A DNA stretch of 64,000 bases. It comes from Fluctibacter corallii. GTDB lineage: Bacteria; Pseudomonadota; Gammaproteobacteria; Enterobacterales; Alteromonadaceae. The notes under the pieces were generated by a model. It was not told where the DNA came from and did not search any database. It saw only the letters and a program-made list of their open reading frames with translations. Position 1 is the first letter of the stretch, and every line of letters begins with the position of its first letter. The stretch spans positions 75,423-139,422 of the forward strand of contig NZ_JAOWKX010000005.1 in NCBI RefSeq assembly GCF_025751585.1. The letters are read 5' to 3'. A program made the translations under genes and the position numbers. Shown here one piece after another: positions 1-11,903 of the stretch.

Positions 1-1
1 T

Positions 2-2711
<2,710 letters not shown>

Positions 2712-2718
2712 CCTGTCT

Positions 2719-2742
2719 GCGCACCGTGTTAATGCGGTGCGC
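2719..2742 (+). terminator. Hairpin after fadH
   Basis: An 8-bp perfect stem (GCGCACCG / CGGTGCGC) with an 8-base loop starts 8 bases after the fadH stop. The following bases are pyrimidine-rich (TGGCTCTCTAACTTTTAC) but have no uninterrupted T-run, so this is a weak or Rho-assisted terminator candidate. Confidence 0.45.
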
Positions 2743-2963
2743 TGGCTCTCTAACTTTTACTTTCGTATTTCTAGCCAAATTGCGCCAAAAAAAATTACTA
2801 GGCATTTTGCATTAATCGGTGCATAGTAGGAGTATAAAATTTAAGCGTTTGAATTGATGGCTTCACGGTATAGCTTTTAAATCAAGTCGCTAATGTACAT
2901 ACATTATATGGTAGCGAAACAGGGTTGAAGTAAGGGCCTTTATGCTCTAATTCAACCGCCTGA

Positions 2964-3731
2964 ATGAAGATTATGGGTCGATTAGTCGTATTTGTTTTTG
3001 TGTTGTTTACGTCATTGTTTGTCAATGCAAATGACAGTTCAAAACATGCCAATAGCGAGATCTTGTATTTTGATCTGGGCATCGAGGGACGCTGGGTACC
3101 TTATCAACGAGGTGCAAACTCAGGTAGCTACGGTGTGTTTAAAGAAGTGACCGATGCCATTGCAAAACATGCCAACCTGACTTTTGATCATGTTTACTTT
3201 CCAGCTAAACGCGCGCAAAAAGCGCTGATTGACGGACTTATAGATTTTGAGTTTATTAGTCTGGCTTGGCTAAAAGGAAGTCAGCCAGGTGAAGATTTTG
3301 TCGTGAGCCAACCAATTTTTGAAGTGCAAGAATACATTGTTACCCTCGAAGGTAACGGTGAAAACTTCGAAAAACCACATAGTTATTATGATCACGCAGT
3401 CGGCACCATTGACGGGTACTTTTACCATGATGATGATAAATTCAAACGACATGACTTTTCTACAGAAAGCGAACTAATACAGGCGCTCGGTAAAGGCCGC
3501 GTCCGTGTTGCTATTTTGGAGAAGGAAACCGCCAAATTTTGGGCTAGCGTACACGGCGTCAGTTTAGAGTTTACTTCATTACACTCTCGTGGTGATTTGC
3601 TCATTCGCCTAAGAAATGAAAAACAGCAATTCATGCCACTCATTAATTTTGGCATCACTAAAATCAAGCAGTCTGGTGAATTGGCAAAAATTTTGTCTAG
3701 TCACGATATCGATCCTGCCGTCATTCACTAA
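2964..3731 (+). CDS. Periplasmic amino-acid-type solute-binding protein (SBP_bac_3-like), orphan
   Basis: The 255-residue protein has an N-terminal hydrophobic signal sequence (about residues 5-22, ending VNAND). The rest resembles the bacterial extracellular solute-binding family 3 fold: a segment with GSYGVFKEVTDAIAKHANL, then a second lobe with the GRVRVAILEKETAKF pattern. Many such orphan proteins in Alteromonadales lack any ABC permease. None is encoded here either: neighbours are fadH and grpE, each with its own transcription signals. ATGs at 2964 and 2973 are both possible; neither has a strong ribosome site. The ligand cannot be told from sequence, and a sensory or non-transport role is possible. 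Confidence 0.75.
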   Translation: MKIMGRLVVFVFVLFTSLFVNANDSSKHANSEILYFDLGIEGRWVPYQRGANSGSYGVFKEVTDAIAKHANLTFDHVYFPAKRAQKALIDGLIDFEFISLAWLKGSQPGEDFVVSQPIFEVQEYIVTLEGNGENFEKPHSYYDHAVGTIDGYFYHDDDKFKRHDFSTESELIQALGKGRVRVAILEKETAKFWASVHGVSLEFTSLHSRGDLLIRLRNEKQQFMPLINFGITKIKQSGELAKILSSHDIDPAVIH

Positions 3732-3876
3732 TAGTTCTGATCCATTCTCGATTTCTCTAAGCAGTCAATGTGTATAGGCAAGGCTGACATAACGCCTGTT
3801 TTCGAGCGTGATTGCTCATTTGCCAATCAAAATGAAAAAAAATGTCAATAACAATAAAAAAACTATGGTTTTTGCC

Positions 3877-3904
3877 CTTGAAGCCTGTAGTAGCGACCCC
3901 ATAA
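3877..3904 (+). promoter_or_regulatory. Sigma-32 (heat-shock) promoter of grpE
   Basis: CTTGAAG at 3877-3883 and CCCCATAA at 3897-3904 match the RpoH -35 (CTTGAAA) and -10 (CCCCATNT) consensus. Counted from TTGAAG the spacer is 13 bases, the spacing I recall for the E. coli dnaK heat-shock promoter. It lies about 80 bases before grpE. Confidence 0.85.
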
Positions 3905-3984
3905 CTAGAGCCAGTTCAAATATCGGACAGTCATAAAGTACGTTCCGATGTGAATCACTTTGATGATCGTAATTGGAGTTAAGC

Positions 3985-4590
3985 ATGAGTAATGAACAAC
4001 AGCCGCAAGATCAGCAAGAGTTAGAACAGACTCAAGCGGCTGCAGAAGAGACAGTACAAGAAAGCAATGAGGCTTTGACAGAAGAGCAAGCACGTATTGC
4101 TGAATTAGAAGCGGCACTTGCGGCGGCAGAAGCAACCGTGCAAGAGCAGAAAGACAGCGTATTGCGCGCTCACGCAGAAATGGAAAATGCCCGTCGTCGT
4201 GCGCAATCAGAAGTCGAAAAAGCGCGTAAATTTGCGTTAGAGAAATTCGCCGGTGAGCTTCTTCCTGTCGCTGACAACTTAGAGCGAGCGATCCAGGTTT
4301 CTGACAGCGAAAACGAAGCGATCAAACCAATCGTTGACGGCGTTGAGCTAACTCTCAAGTCTTTCATTAGCACGATTGAAAAGTTCGGGTTGGAAGTGAT
4401 TGACCCACAAGGCGAGAGCTTTAACCCAGAACACCATCAAGCGATGTCAATGCAAGAAAGTGCCGATGTCGCACCTAATACTGTGCTGGCAGTGATGCAG
4501 AAAGGTTACTTGATTAATGGGCGATTATTACGTCCAGCTATGGTGATGGTATCTCGCGCGCCTGAAAGTGGCGTAGATACACAGGCTTAA
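3985..4590 (+). CDS. grpE: Nucleotide exchange factor GrpE
   Basis: GrpE releases ADP from DnaK during the chaperone cycle. The 201-residue product has an acidic, glutamine-rich N-terminus, a long coiled coil (about residues 35-95, with the [23 protein letters not shown] segment) and a C-terminal beta domain ending in [17 protein letters not shown], which is typical of the family. The ATG at 3985 is chosen over the in-frame TTG at 3973 because GGAG stands 6 bases upstream of it. It is the first gene of grpE-dnaK-dnaJ and is driven by the sigma-32 promoter at 3877. Confidence 0.97.
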   Translation: MSNEQQPQDQQELEQTQAAAEETVQESNEALTEEQARIAELEAALAAAEATVQEQKDSVLRAHAEMENARRRAQSEVEKARKFALEKFAGELLPVADNLERAIQVSDSENEAIKPIVDGVELTLKSFISTIEKFGLEVIDPQGESFNPEHHQAMSMQESADVAPNTVLAVMQKGYLINGRLLRPAMVMVSRAPESGVDTQA

Positions 4591-4637
4591 AAACACATTG
4601 TGTGGCAAATCGATTAATAAATTTTTCATCTTTAATA

Positions 4638-4664
4638 TTGAAAAATTGTTTAATAGCCCCACAA
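4638..4664 (+). promoter_or_regulatory. Second sigma-32-like promoter, in front of dnaK
   Basis: TTGAAA at 4638-4643 and CCCCACAA at 4657-4664 are separated by 13 bases, exactly the spacing of the grpE promoter. The -10 differs from consensus at one position (CCCCAC instead of CCCCAT), and the -35 lacks the leading C. It would give dnaK its own heat-shock transcript in addition to read-through from grpE. Confidence 0.55.
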
Positions 4665-4704
4665 AAGATACAGACATTTAAAAAGATTTATCGGAGACAC
4701 ACTA

Positions 4705-6627
4705 ATGGGTAAAATTATTGGTATCGACTTGGGTACTACCAATTCATGTGTCGCAGTACTTGACGGCGACAAACCTAAAGTTATTGAAAATGCTGAAGGT
4801 GATCGCACTACACCTTCAATCATCGCATACACTGACGATGGTGAAACACTTGTAGGCCAGCCGGCAAAGCGTCAGGCTGTTACAAACCCTAAGAATACAT
4901 TGTTTGCAATTAAGCGTCTAATCGGGCGCCGTTTTGAAGACAAAGAAGTGCAACGTGATATCGACATCATGCCATTCAACATTGTTAAAGCTGACAATGG
5001 TGACGCATGGGTTGAAGCAAAAGATCAAAAAATGGCTCCGCCTCAGGTGTCTGCTGAAGTTTTGAAAAAAATGAAAAAAACGGCAGAAGATTACCTTGGC
5101 GAGGAAGTGACAGCAGCTGTTATTACCGTTCCAGCCTATTTCAACGATTCTCAGCGTCAAGCTACTAAAGATGCAGGCCGTATTGCGGGTCTTGAAGTTA
5201 AGCGTATTATCAATGAGCCGACAGCGGCCGCATTGGCATACGGCATGGATAAGAAAAAAGGTGATAATGTTGTTGCAGTTTATGACCTTGGTGGCGGTAC
5301 GTTCGATATTTCTATCATTGAAATTGATGAAGTTGAAGGCGAGCACACATTTGAAGTACTAGCAACCAATGGTGATACGCACCTTGGTGGTGAAGACTTT
5401 GATAACCGTGTTATCAACTACCTTGTAGAAGAATTCAAGAAAGATCAGGGCGTAGATTTACGTAAAGATCCTCTTGCAATGCAGCGTTTGAAAGAAGCAG
5501 GCGAGAAAGCAAAAATTGAATTGTCTTCTGCGCAACAAACAGAAGTTAACTTGCCGTATATTACGGCGGATGCATCAGGTCCTAAGCACCTGACAATCAA
5601 AGTTACGCGCGCAAAACTTGAGTCTCTTGTTGAAGATATGGTGAAAGAATCTCTTGTGCCTGTTAAACAAGCATTGGCAGATGCAGACCTTACTGTAAAT
5701 GATGTTCACGACATTATTTTAGTTGGCGGTCAAACACGCATGCCTCTAGTACAAAAGTATGTAACCGAATTCTTCGGCAAAGAGCCGCGTAAAGATGTTA
5801 ACCCTGACGAAGCCGTTGCAGTAGGTGCTGCGATTCAAGGTGGTGTACTAGCAGGTGACGTAAAAGATGTTCTTCTTCTGGACGTCACGCCTTTATCACT
5901 GGGTATTGAAACCATGGGTGGTGTAATGACTGCCTTGATCGAGAAGAACACGACCATTCCAACGAAGAAATCGCAAACCTTCTCTACAGCAGACGATAAC
6001 CAGTCAGCGGTAACGGTTCACGTACTTCAAGGTGAGCGTAAACAAGCTGCTGGTAACAAATCGTTAGGGCAGTTCAATCTTGAAGGTATTCGTCCAGCTG
6101 CTCGAGGCGTACCTCAAATTGAAGTTACCTTCGATATTGACGCTGACGGTATTTTACATGTATCTGCGAAAGATAAAGATACTGGTAAAGAGCAGAAGAT
6201 TACGATTAAAGCGTCTTCAGGTTTGAGTGAAGATGAAGTCGAGCAAATGATGCGTGATGCAGAAGCTAATAAAGAAGCTGATGCGAAATTTGAAGAGCTG
6301 ATTCAGGCGCGCAATCAAGCTGACGGTATGGTTCACGCAACACGTAAGCAAGTTGAAGAAGCGGGTGATGCACTTCCTGCGGATGAAAAGAGCAAGATTG
6401 AAGATGCAATCAGCGCCCTTGAAACCGCTGCGAAAGGTGAAGATAAAGCTGAAATCGAAGCGAAAACCCAAGAACTTATTCAAGCATCAGCGAAATTGAT
6501 GGAAATTGCTCAAGCTAAAGCGGCACAACAAGGTGACGCTGCGCCAGAGCAAGGCGAGCAAGCGGCATCGAAAGACGATGACGTAGTAGATGCTGAGTTT
6601 GAAGAAGTTAAAGACGATAAGAAGTAA
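4705..6627 (+). CDS. dnaK: Hsp70 chaperone DnaK
   Basis: ATP-dependent cytoplasmic chaperone. The 640-residue product has the N-terminal ATPase signatures ([37 protein letters not shown]). The interdomain linker [15 protein letters not shown] and the beta-sandwich substrate domain follow. The variable C-terminal tail ends in [17 protein letters not shown], the usual [12 protein letters not shown] terminus. GGAG lies 8 bases before the ATG. It stands between grpE and dnaJ on the same strand. Confidence 0.99.
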   Translation: MGKIIGIDLGTTNSCVAVLDGDKPKVIENAEGDRTTPSIIAYTDDGETLVGQPAKRQAVTNPKNTLFAIKRLIGRRFEDKEVQRDIDIMPFNIVKADNGDAWVEAKDQKMAPPQVSAEVLKKMKKTAEDYLGEEVTAAVITVPAYFNDSQRQATKDAGRIAGLEVKRIINEPTAAALAYGMDKKKGDNVVAVYDLGGGTFDISIIEIDEVEGEHTFEVLATNGDTHLGGEDFDNRVINYLVEEFKKDQGVDLRKDPLAMQRLKEAGEKAKIELSSAQQTEVNLPYITADASGPKHLTIKVTRAKLESLVEDMVKESLVPVKQALADADLTVNDVHDIILVGGQTRMPLVQKYVTEFFGKEPRKDVNPDEAVAVGAAIQGGVLAGDVKDVLLLDVTPLSLGIETMGGVMTALIEKNTTIPTKKSQTFSTADDNQSAVTVHVLQGERKQAAGNKSLGQFNLEGIRPAARGVPQIEVTFDIDADGILHVSAKDKDTGKEQKITIKASSGLSEDEVEQMMRDAEANKEADAKFEELIQARNQADGMVHATRKQVEEAGDALPADEKSKIEDAISALETAAKGEDKAEIEAKTQELIQASAKLMEIAQAKAAQQGDAAPEQGEQAASKDDDVVDAEFEEVKDDKK

Positions 6628-6637
6628 TTAACTCTTA

Positions 6638-6657
6638 TGTGGTAGCGCGCTACCACA
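6638..6657. repeat. 20-bp perfect palindrome after dnaK
   Basis: TGTGGTAGCGCGCTACCACA begins 11 bases after the dnaK stop. It is perfectly self-complementary, can form a hairpin, and has no T-run after it; it may stabilise the 3' end of the dnaK message. Confidence 0.5.
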
Positions 6658-6677
6658 ACAACGTGTTTATCGAACTT

Positions 6678-6714
6678 GGGCGCTAGCATTTTTCGCATTG
6701 CGCCCTTGTTTTTT
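6678..6714 (+). terminator. Intrinsic terminator between dnaK and dnaJ
   Basis: A GGGCGC / GCGCCC stem (6678-6683 with 6700-6705) is followed directly by TTGTTTTTT. It should reduce the amount of dnaJ message relative to dnaK. Confidence 0.7.
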
Positions 6715-6757
6715 AAATAAGGGTTACACAACTTTCAGAGTAGGGTAAACAAGCAAT

Positions 6758-7891
6758 ATGTCGAAGCGTGACTATTACGAAGTGCTTGGTGTGGATAAAG
6801 GCGCGAGCGAGCGCGATATAAAGAAAGCATACAAGCGTCTCGCTATGAAGTACCATCCTGATAGAACACAGGGTGATAAAGATCTCGAAGAAAAATTCAA
6901 AGAGATTCAAGAGGCCTATGAAATACTCACCAACGATCAAAAACGTGCTGCCTATGACCAGTACGGCCATGCTGGGGTAGATCCTAATCGTGGAGGCGCG
7001 GGCTTTAGTGGCGGTGCTGATTTTGGCGATATTTTCGGTGATGTATTCGGTGATATTTTCGGTGGTGGCCGTGGTGGTCGTCAGCGTGCAAGACAAGGGG
7101 CTGACCTTAGATACAATCTTGAGCTCACTCTCGAAGAAGCGGTTCGAGGAAAGAACGTAGAAATTCGCGTGCCGACGTTGGTTGGGTGTGACGAATGTGA
7201 TGGTTCTGGCTCTAAAAAAGGCTCGACACCAACAACGTGTCCAACCTGTCATGGTAATGGTCAGGTTCAAATGCGTCAGGGGTTCTTTGCTGTTCAGCAA
7301 ACCTGCCCAACGTGTTCTGGTCGTGGAAAAATTATCGCCGACCCATGCCGTAGTTGTCACGGACAAGGACGCAAGGAAAAAACCAAGACATTATCCGTTA
7401 AAGTCCCTGCAGGGGTCGATACGGGTGATCGCATTCGCCTAAGCGGTGAGGGCGAAGCAGGCGAGAACGGCGCGCCAGCGGGAGATTTATATGTTCAGGT
7501 GCATGTACGTGAACACCCAATCTTTGTGCGCGATGGCAACAATTTATACTGCGAAGTTCCACTAAGCTTTACCAAGGCCGCATTGGGTGGTGAAATAGAA
7601 GTGCCGACCCTAGACGGTAAAGTGAAACTGAAAATCCCTCAAGAGACGCAAACGGGTAAGATGTTCCGCTTACGTGGTAAAGGGGTTAAGTCAGTTCGAA
7701 GTGGTACCGTTGGCGACCTGATGTGTAAGGTAGTGATTGAGACACCGGTCAATCTAACGAGTCGTCAAAAGGAACTGCTGGAAGAATTGGATACATCAAT
7801 GGGTAAAGGAGAAGAGGCAGCAAAATACCGTCCTAAAGAAAAAGGCTTCTTTGACGGTGTGAAGAAATTCTTCGATGACCTAACCAGTTAG
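6758..7891 (+). CDS. dnaJ: Hsp40 co-chaperone DnaJ
   Basis: DnaJ delivers substrates to DnaK and stimulates its ATPase. The 377 residues show the J domain with the HPD tripeptide ([10 protein letters not shown], about residue 33). Then come a Gly/Phe-rich stretch ([18 protein letters not shown]) and four zinc-binding CxxCxGxG repeats near residues 146-210 ([32 protein letters not shown]). The C-terminal peptide-binding domain completes the protein. Length and order match canonical type I DnaJ. Preceded by a terminator-like hairpin, so it is partly uncoupled from dnaK. Confidence 0.99.
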   Translation: MSKRDYYEVLGVDKGASERDIKKAYKRLAMKYHPDRTQGDKDLEEKFKEIQEAYEILTNDQKRAAYDQYGHAGVDPNRGGAGFSGGADFGDIFGDVFGDIFGGGRGGRQRARQGADLRYNLELTLEEAVRGKNVEIRVPTLVGCDECDGSGSKKGSTPTTCPTCHGNGQVQMRQGFFAVQQTCPTCSGRGKIIADPCRSCHGQGRKEKTKTLSVKVPAGVDTGDRIRLSGEGEAGENGAPAGDLYVQVHVREHPIFVRDGNNLYCEVPLSFTKAALGGEIEVPTLDGKVKLKIPQETQTGKMFRLRGKGVKSVRSGTVGDLMCKVVIETPVNLTSRQKELLEELDTSMGKGEEAAKYRPKEKGFFDGVKKFFDDLTS

Positions 7892-7925
7892 TGACATTCT
7901 TTTGTAGAGTAAAAGAACGGAATAT

Positions 7926-7954
7926 AAAGCCAGCAATCCCTTGCTGGCTTTTTT
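7926..7954 (+). terminator. Intrinsic terminator after dnaJ
   Basis: Perfect 11-bp stem (AAAGCCAGCAA / TTGCTGGCTTT) with a 4-base loop and a run of six T residues. Confidence 0.9.
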
Positions 7955-8054
7955 CATTTATCGCGTAAATTTGTTGTTTTATTGTGAATTTACAGACCTA
8001 TTAAGGTTAATTGCGGTATGCTTACCGACTTGCTGTGCTCAAGGAAGCAAATGA

Positions 8055-10163
8055 ATGAAAAAATTAATAACGAGTATTTGTGTGGTGGCGTGCATGTCTG
8101 CGAACGCAAAAGATTTTACTTATCCTAAAACAAAATCTGTTGATCATAAGGATGTTTATCATGGCACGACGGTTGCTGATCCTTATCGATGGTTAGAGGA
8201 CGATGTCAGAAACTCGGAAGACGTTGCCAATTGGGTAGACGCCCAAAATGCCGTTACGCAAGACTATATTGATGCACTCCCATATCGGGAAAAAATTAAA
8301 GAATCACTGACTGATTTGTGGAATTACGAACGTTTTTCTACACCAGAAGTGTATGGTGACGCAATTTTTTACCTGAAGAACGACGGTTTACAAAATCAAT
8401 CGGTTCTCTATGTAGAAAAAGACGGAAAAAGCAAAGTCTTGATTGACCCAAATGCATGGGCAAAAGATGGCACAGGAGCACTTGCAAGCTATGTGGTTAG
8501 CCCCAAGGGCACCTATGTTGCTTATGCTATTCAAAAAGGCGGCTCTGACTGGCGAAACTGGAAAGTGCTTAATGTTGAAAGCGGGGAGACACTTAACGAT
8601 GATCTCGATTGGCTGAAGTTTAATGATGTTGCTTGGAATAGCGACGAAAGTGGTTTCTTTTACTCTCGCTTTCCCGAACCTGAAGAAGGGCAAGAATTTC
8701 AAAGCTTAAACTTCGATATGGCTGTGTATCACCATCGATTGGGTGATGCGCAATCAAAAGATACCCTTGTATATACCAATAAAGATAACCCAGAGTGGGG
8801 CTATTCAAACTATGTAACGAGTAATGGTCGTTGGTTATTAATTACGGTTTGGCACGGCACAGACAACCGCTATCAGGTGTTATACAAAGATCTCACCAAG
8901 AAAGGTGCAAAGCCTACTTTTTTGGCTAAAGGGTTTAATTACGAATACAGTATTGTAGGTAGCCGCGGTGATACTGTCTATTTCCAAACAACAGAAAGTG
9001 CACCTCGCAAACGCATTGTTAGCATTGATTTAGGTGCTGATGCGTTGAGCTGGAAAGAAGAAGTGCCTGAGCAAAAATCTGTGCTTGATGAAGCGAGTCT
9101 CTCCAAGTCGTCCATCATCGCGCACTATATGGAAGATGCAAAGTCAGCACTTTATGAAATAGAGGCTTCTGGAACCCGCAAAAAACTGGCTTTGCCTACA
9201 ATTGGCAGTGTTGGAGGAATCAACACGTCATCGAAATCGGATGATGTTTATTATTCTTTCTCTAGTTTTAATTATCCCACTACGATATTTAAAACGTCAC
9301 TTGCTGACGACAAAACGCAGGTTTATCGCAAACCGAATGTAAAGTTTAATCCTGAAGACTTTATTGTTGAGCAAGTATTTTATACCTCAAAAGACGGTAC
9401 CAAAGTACCGATGACCATCAGTAGATTAAAGTCTAATGTGAACAAAACGAATTTACCGACGTTACTGTATGGTTATGGAGGATTTAACGTATCGTTACTT
9501 CCTCGATTTTCTTTGGAGCGTCTAACATGGATGAAAATGGGCGGCGTTTACGTGCAAGCTAATATACGTGGTGGGGGCGAATATGGCCAAACATGGCACA
9601 AGGCCGGCACAAAACTGCAAAAGCAAAATGTGTTTGATGACTTTATTGCTGCCGGAGAGTACTTAATTGAAAACGACATCACTTCGTCTGAAAAGATGGC
9701 GATTTTTGGTGGTAGTAATGGCGGTTTACTTGTCGGTGCAGTAACTAACCAACGCCCCGATTTGTTCGCGGCTGCCGTTCCGGCTGTGGGCGTGATGGAT
9801 ATGTTGCGTTTTCATCAGTTTACTGCAGGGCGTTATTGGGTAGACGACTATGGTAGTGCAGATAATCCAAAGGAGTTTAACGTTCTATATCAGTACAGCC
9901 CTTACCATAATGTGGAAAAAGGCACTGAGTATCCCGCGGTATTGGTATTAACTGCTGACACCGATGATCGTGTTGTGCCAGGACACAGTTTCAAATATAT
10001 CGCGGCTCTTCAGGCGGCTCAGGCAGGCCCTGCGCCAGTGATGATCCGTATTGATAAAAATGCCGGACACGGCGCAGGCACACCGACTGAGAAGAAAATT
10101 AATCAGTATGCGGATGTATGGGCATTTTTAGCGAAAAACCTTAACATGAAGGTGGCGTTGTAA
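8055..10163 (+). CDS. Prolyl oligopeptidase family serine peptidase (S9A), exported
   Basis: S9A enzymes cleave short peptides after proline. A signal peptide covers about residues 1-18 (ending SANAKD), so the enzyme is probably periplasmic. The N-terminal beta-propeller opens with DPYRWLED, a family hallmark. The C-terminal alpha/beta hydrolase domain shows the nucleophile Ser554 in GGSNGG, the Asp in DTDDRVVP (about 638) and the His in AGHGAGT (about 673). The 702-residue length fits. AAGGAAG precedes the start, and an ATG four bases earlier (8051) is out of frame. It lies alone between the dnaJ terminator and a cytochrome gene with its own ribosome site. Confidence 0.95.
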   Translation: MKKLITSICVVACMSANAKDFTYPKTKSVDHKDVYHGTTVADPYRWLEDDVRNSEDVANWVDAQNAVTQDYIDALPYREKIKESLTDLWNYERFSTPEVYGDAIFYLKNDGLQNQSVLYVEKDGKSKVLIDPNAWAKDGTGALASYVVSPKGTYVAYAIQKGGSDWRNWKVLNVESGETLNDDLDWLKFNDVAWNSDESGFFYSRFPEPEEGQEFQSLNFDMAVYHHRLGDAQSKDTLVYTNKDNPEWGYSNYVTSNGRWLLITVWHGTDNRYQVLYKDLTKKGAKPTFLAKGFNYEYSIVGSRGDTVYFQTTESAPRKRIVSIDLGADALSWKEEVPEQKSVLDEASLSKSSIIAHYMEDAKSALYEIEASGTRKKLALPTIGSVGGINTSSKSDDVYYSFSSFNYPTTIFKTSLADDKTQVYRKPNVKFNPEDFIVEQVFYTSKDGTKVPMTISRLKSNVNKTNLPTLLYGYGGFNVSLLPRFSLERLTWMKMGGVYVQANIRGGGEYGQTWHKAGTKLQKQNVFDDFIAAGEYLIENDITSSEKMAIFGGSNGGLLVGAVTNQRPDLFAAAVPAVGVMDMLRFHQFTAGRYWVDDYGSADNPKEFNVLYQYSPYHNVEKGTEYPAVLVLTADTDDRVVPGHSFKYIAALQAAQAGPAPVMIRIDKNAGHGAGTPTEKKINQYADVWAFLAKNLNMKVAL

Positions 10164-10212
10164 GCGCCCCCTTTAACACATAAAACGAATAAAACAGGCA
10201 TAAAGGAAGACT

Positions 10213-10680
10213 ATGAAAAAGTTGATGTTGGCTGTTGCTCTTAGTGTGAGCAGCATTTCATGCGGTGTAATTGCTGAAGAAGCGAAGTCAGAAAAACAAG
10301 CAAAAACAGCGGTAGAGTTCAGACAAGCATTAATGCAGTTAGTGCGAAGCAATGTAGGCTCATTGGGTGCGATGTCTAAGGGAAAAATTCCGTTTGATGC
10401 AGCGTCTATGGAAAAGAGTGGTTTGCGTTTAGAGCAGCTGTCTTTAATGATGGAAGACTACTTTGCGTTAGACACGCGAAAGTTTGATGTTGGCTCTGAA
10501 TCTCTCCCAAAAGTATGGGAAGATCAAGCCGATTATAAAGAAAAAATCCAAGCGCTAACTGATGCCGCTGCAAAATTACAAAATGTTGCGGCTGCTGGCA
10601 ACGATAGTCAATATAAAGCGGCAATCGGGGGGATTTTCAAAACCTGTAAAGGCTGCCATGACAATTACAAAGCAGACTAA
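10213..10680 (+). CDS. Cytochrome c' / c-556-type monohaem protein
   Basis: A 155-residue protein with a signal peptide (about residues 1-21, ending CGVIAEE). The single covalent haem motif CKGCH sits almost at the C-terminus (about residue 146), which is the arrangement of four-helix-bundle class II cytochromes c. These periplasmic proteins handle electrons or bind small gases such as NO; the exact role cannot be read here. AAGGAAG lies 5 bases before the ATG. The 49-base gap to the peptidase gene means the two may share a transcript. Confidence 0.9.
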   Translation: MKKLMLAVALSVSSISCGVIAEEAKSEKQAKTAVEFRQALMQLVRSNVGSLGAMSKGKIPFDAASMEKSGLRLEQLSLMMEDYFALDTRKFDVGSESLPKVWEDQADYKEKIQALTDAAAKLQNVAAAGNDSQYKAAIGGIFKTCKGCHDNYKAD

Positions 10681-10693
10681 TCACTGAATCAAG

Positions 10694-10718
10694 AAAAGGC
10701 GCGTTAAGCGCCTTTTTT
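10694..10718 (+). terminator. Intrinsic terminator after the cytochrome gene
   Basis: AAAAGGCGC / GCGCCTTTT stem with a GTTAA loop and a T-run. Confidence 0.88.
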
Positions 10719-10763
10719 CTGTCAATATTAACCTTTACGTAACTTTACCTAGCTCGTCACTTG

Positions 10764-11858
10764 TTAAAACCTTACGCTATCACCTTCATTTAAAATGAAA
10801 AGAGGAGGAGGGGTATCAATTTTTTCATACATATTAAGAAGCCGAGTAAGGGCCGAGTGGCTGCTAATATCTCCCATTTTCCAACTGTGCTTGCCAAACC
10901 CCCACGGGATGACTACTCCGCATTGTAATTCTTTAGCTGCCATAAGCGTATCTTCAGGGGTGGTGTGTACGTACCGATACCACTCACCATATTCTTCATG
11001 GAAGTAGGAAGCGATAGGTAAAAGGCATATATCAATATTGCCATATTTAGCCTGAATATCTTTGAAATGCTGAGAGTAGCCAGTATCTCCTGCAAAAAAG
11101 AGGGTTTTTCCTTTGTTTTCAAGAATCCAGCCCCCCCAAAGCGACTTTTCATTGTCATCGTAGATAAAGGGAACCCAGATTCGGCTGCTAAAATGGTGGG
11201 CTGGCACGAAGTGAATGCGTGTATTTTTAATTTCCGTTGTAGCATACCACGCCATTTCCTCAATGGATAAACCCTCTTCTGGGAAATGATGTGCGGTGTT
11301 AAGCGGAGTAAGATATTGAGGAGCGGGCCCGAGATCCTTAATATCACTTTTATTGAAATGGTCGTAATGAATATGAGAATACATGACTGCGTCAATTTCT
11401 GACATCTTCTCGTCGTCTGGCCAATTGGGAGGTTGCCGATTGAAACCTTCTGACAAGTAGAACGCCCAGTTTACAGGCCAATCGAATTGATCGCTAACTG
11501 GATCAAACAAAAAGCGCGCACCTTCATCCGTTTCAACATGAAAGCTCGCATGACCAAGCCAAGTAACGGTGAATCCCGCACTCAGTGTGGGCAAGGTTTG
11601 TTTGCCTATATAGTGACAGTCTTCATTGTCTGATTCGCATTCCAATTCACGGCGTGGTGCGTAGCAGTCAGCCTCACAGGTAAGCGGGTAGATTTTCTTG
11701 CCAGCGTAAAGGTTACGAAAACGCGTCTTATCATCAGCTCGGTACACTACTTTCGTGTTACCGTGCTGGTTAACCGTAACAACGTTAGGTTTACCAAATA
11801 TTGATGCACAACCCGAGACTGCTAATGCTACAGCGAGTAAAGTAAGTACGTAGCGCAT
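10764..11858 (-). CDS. Lipoprotein with metallo-beta-lactamase fold (NAPE-PLD / UlaG-like)
   Basis: The 364-residue product begins with a lipoprotein signal (lipobox AVSGC at about residues 13-17). The body is an MBL-fold hydrolase: TWLGHASFHVE, the metal motif SHIHYDHF (HxHxDH), a further PAHHFSSR, GDTGYS for the bridging Asp, and a late HTTPED. The pattern matches the bacterial relatives of N-acyl-phosphatidylethanolamine phospholipase D and UlaG rather than lactamases or glyoxalases. A lipid or phosphodiester substrate at the envelope is a reasonable guess, no more. An unusual Cys-rich insert lies near residues 58-82. It is convergent with the cytochrome gene. Confidence 0.85.
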   Translation of the reverse strand: MRYVLTLLAVALAVSGCASIFGKPNVVTVNQHGNTKVVYRADDKTRFRNLYAGKKIYPLTCEADCYAPRRELECESDNEDCHYIGKQTLPTLSAGFTVTWLGHASFHVETDEGARFLFDPVSDQFDWPVNWAFYLSEGFNRQPPNWPDDEKMSEIDAVMYSHIHYDHFNKSDIKDLGPAPQYLTPLNTAHHFPEEGLSIEEMAWYATTEIKNTRIHFVPAHHFSSRIWVPFIYDDNEKSLWGGWILENKGKTLFFAGDTGYSQHFKDIQAKYGNIDICLLPIASYFHEEYGEWYRYVHTTPEDTLMAAKELQCGVVIPWGFGKHSWKMGDISSHSALTRLLNMYEKIDTPPPLFILNEGDSVRF

Positions 11859-11903
11859 TGAAATATAGAAAGTTTAGTCAAAAAATACATCATATTACAG
11901 TGG

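Noticed and set aside
4918..5346. 142-codon minus-strand frame inside dnaK
   Set aside because: Antisense shadow of a highly conserved coding gene; Phe/Asn/Cys-rich composition typical of such shadows.
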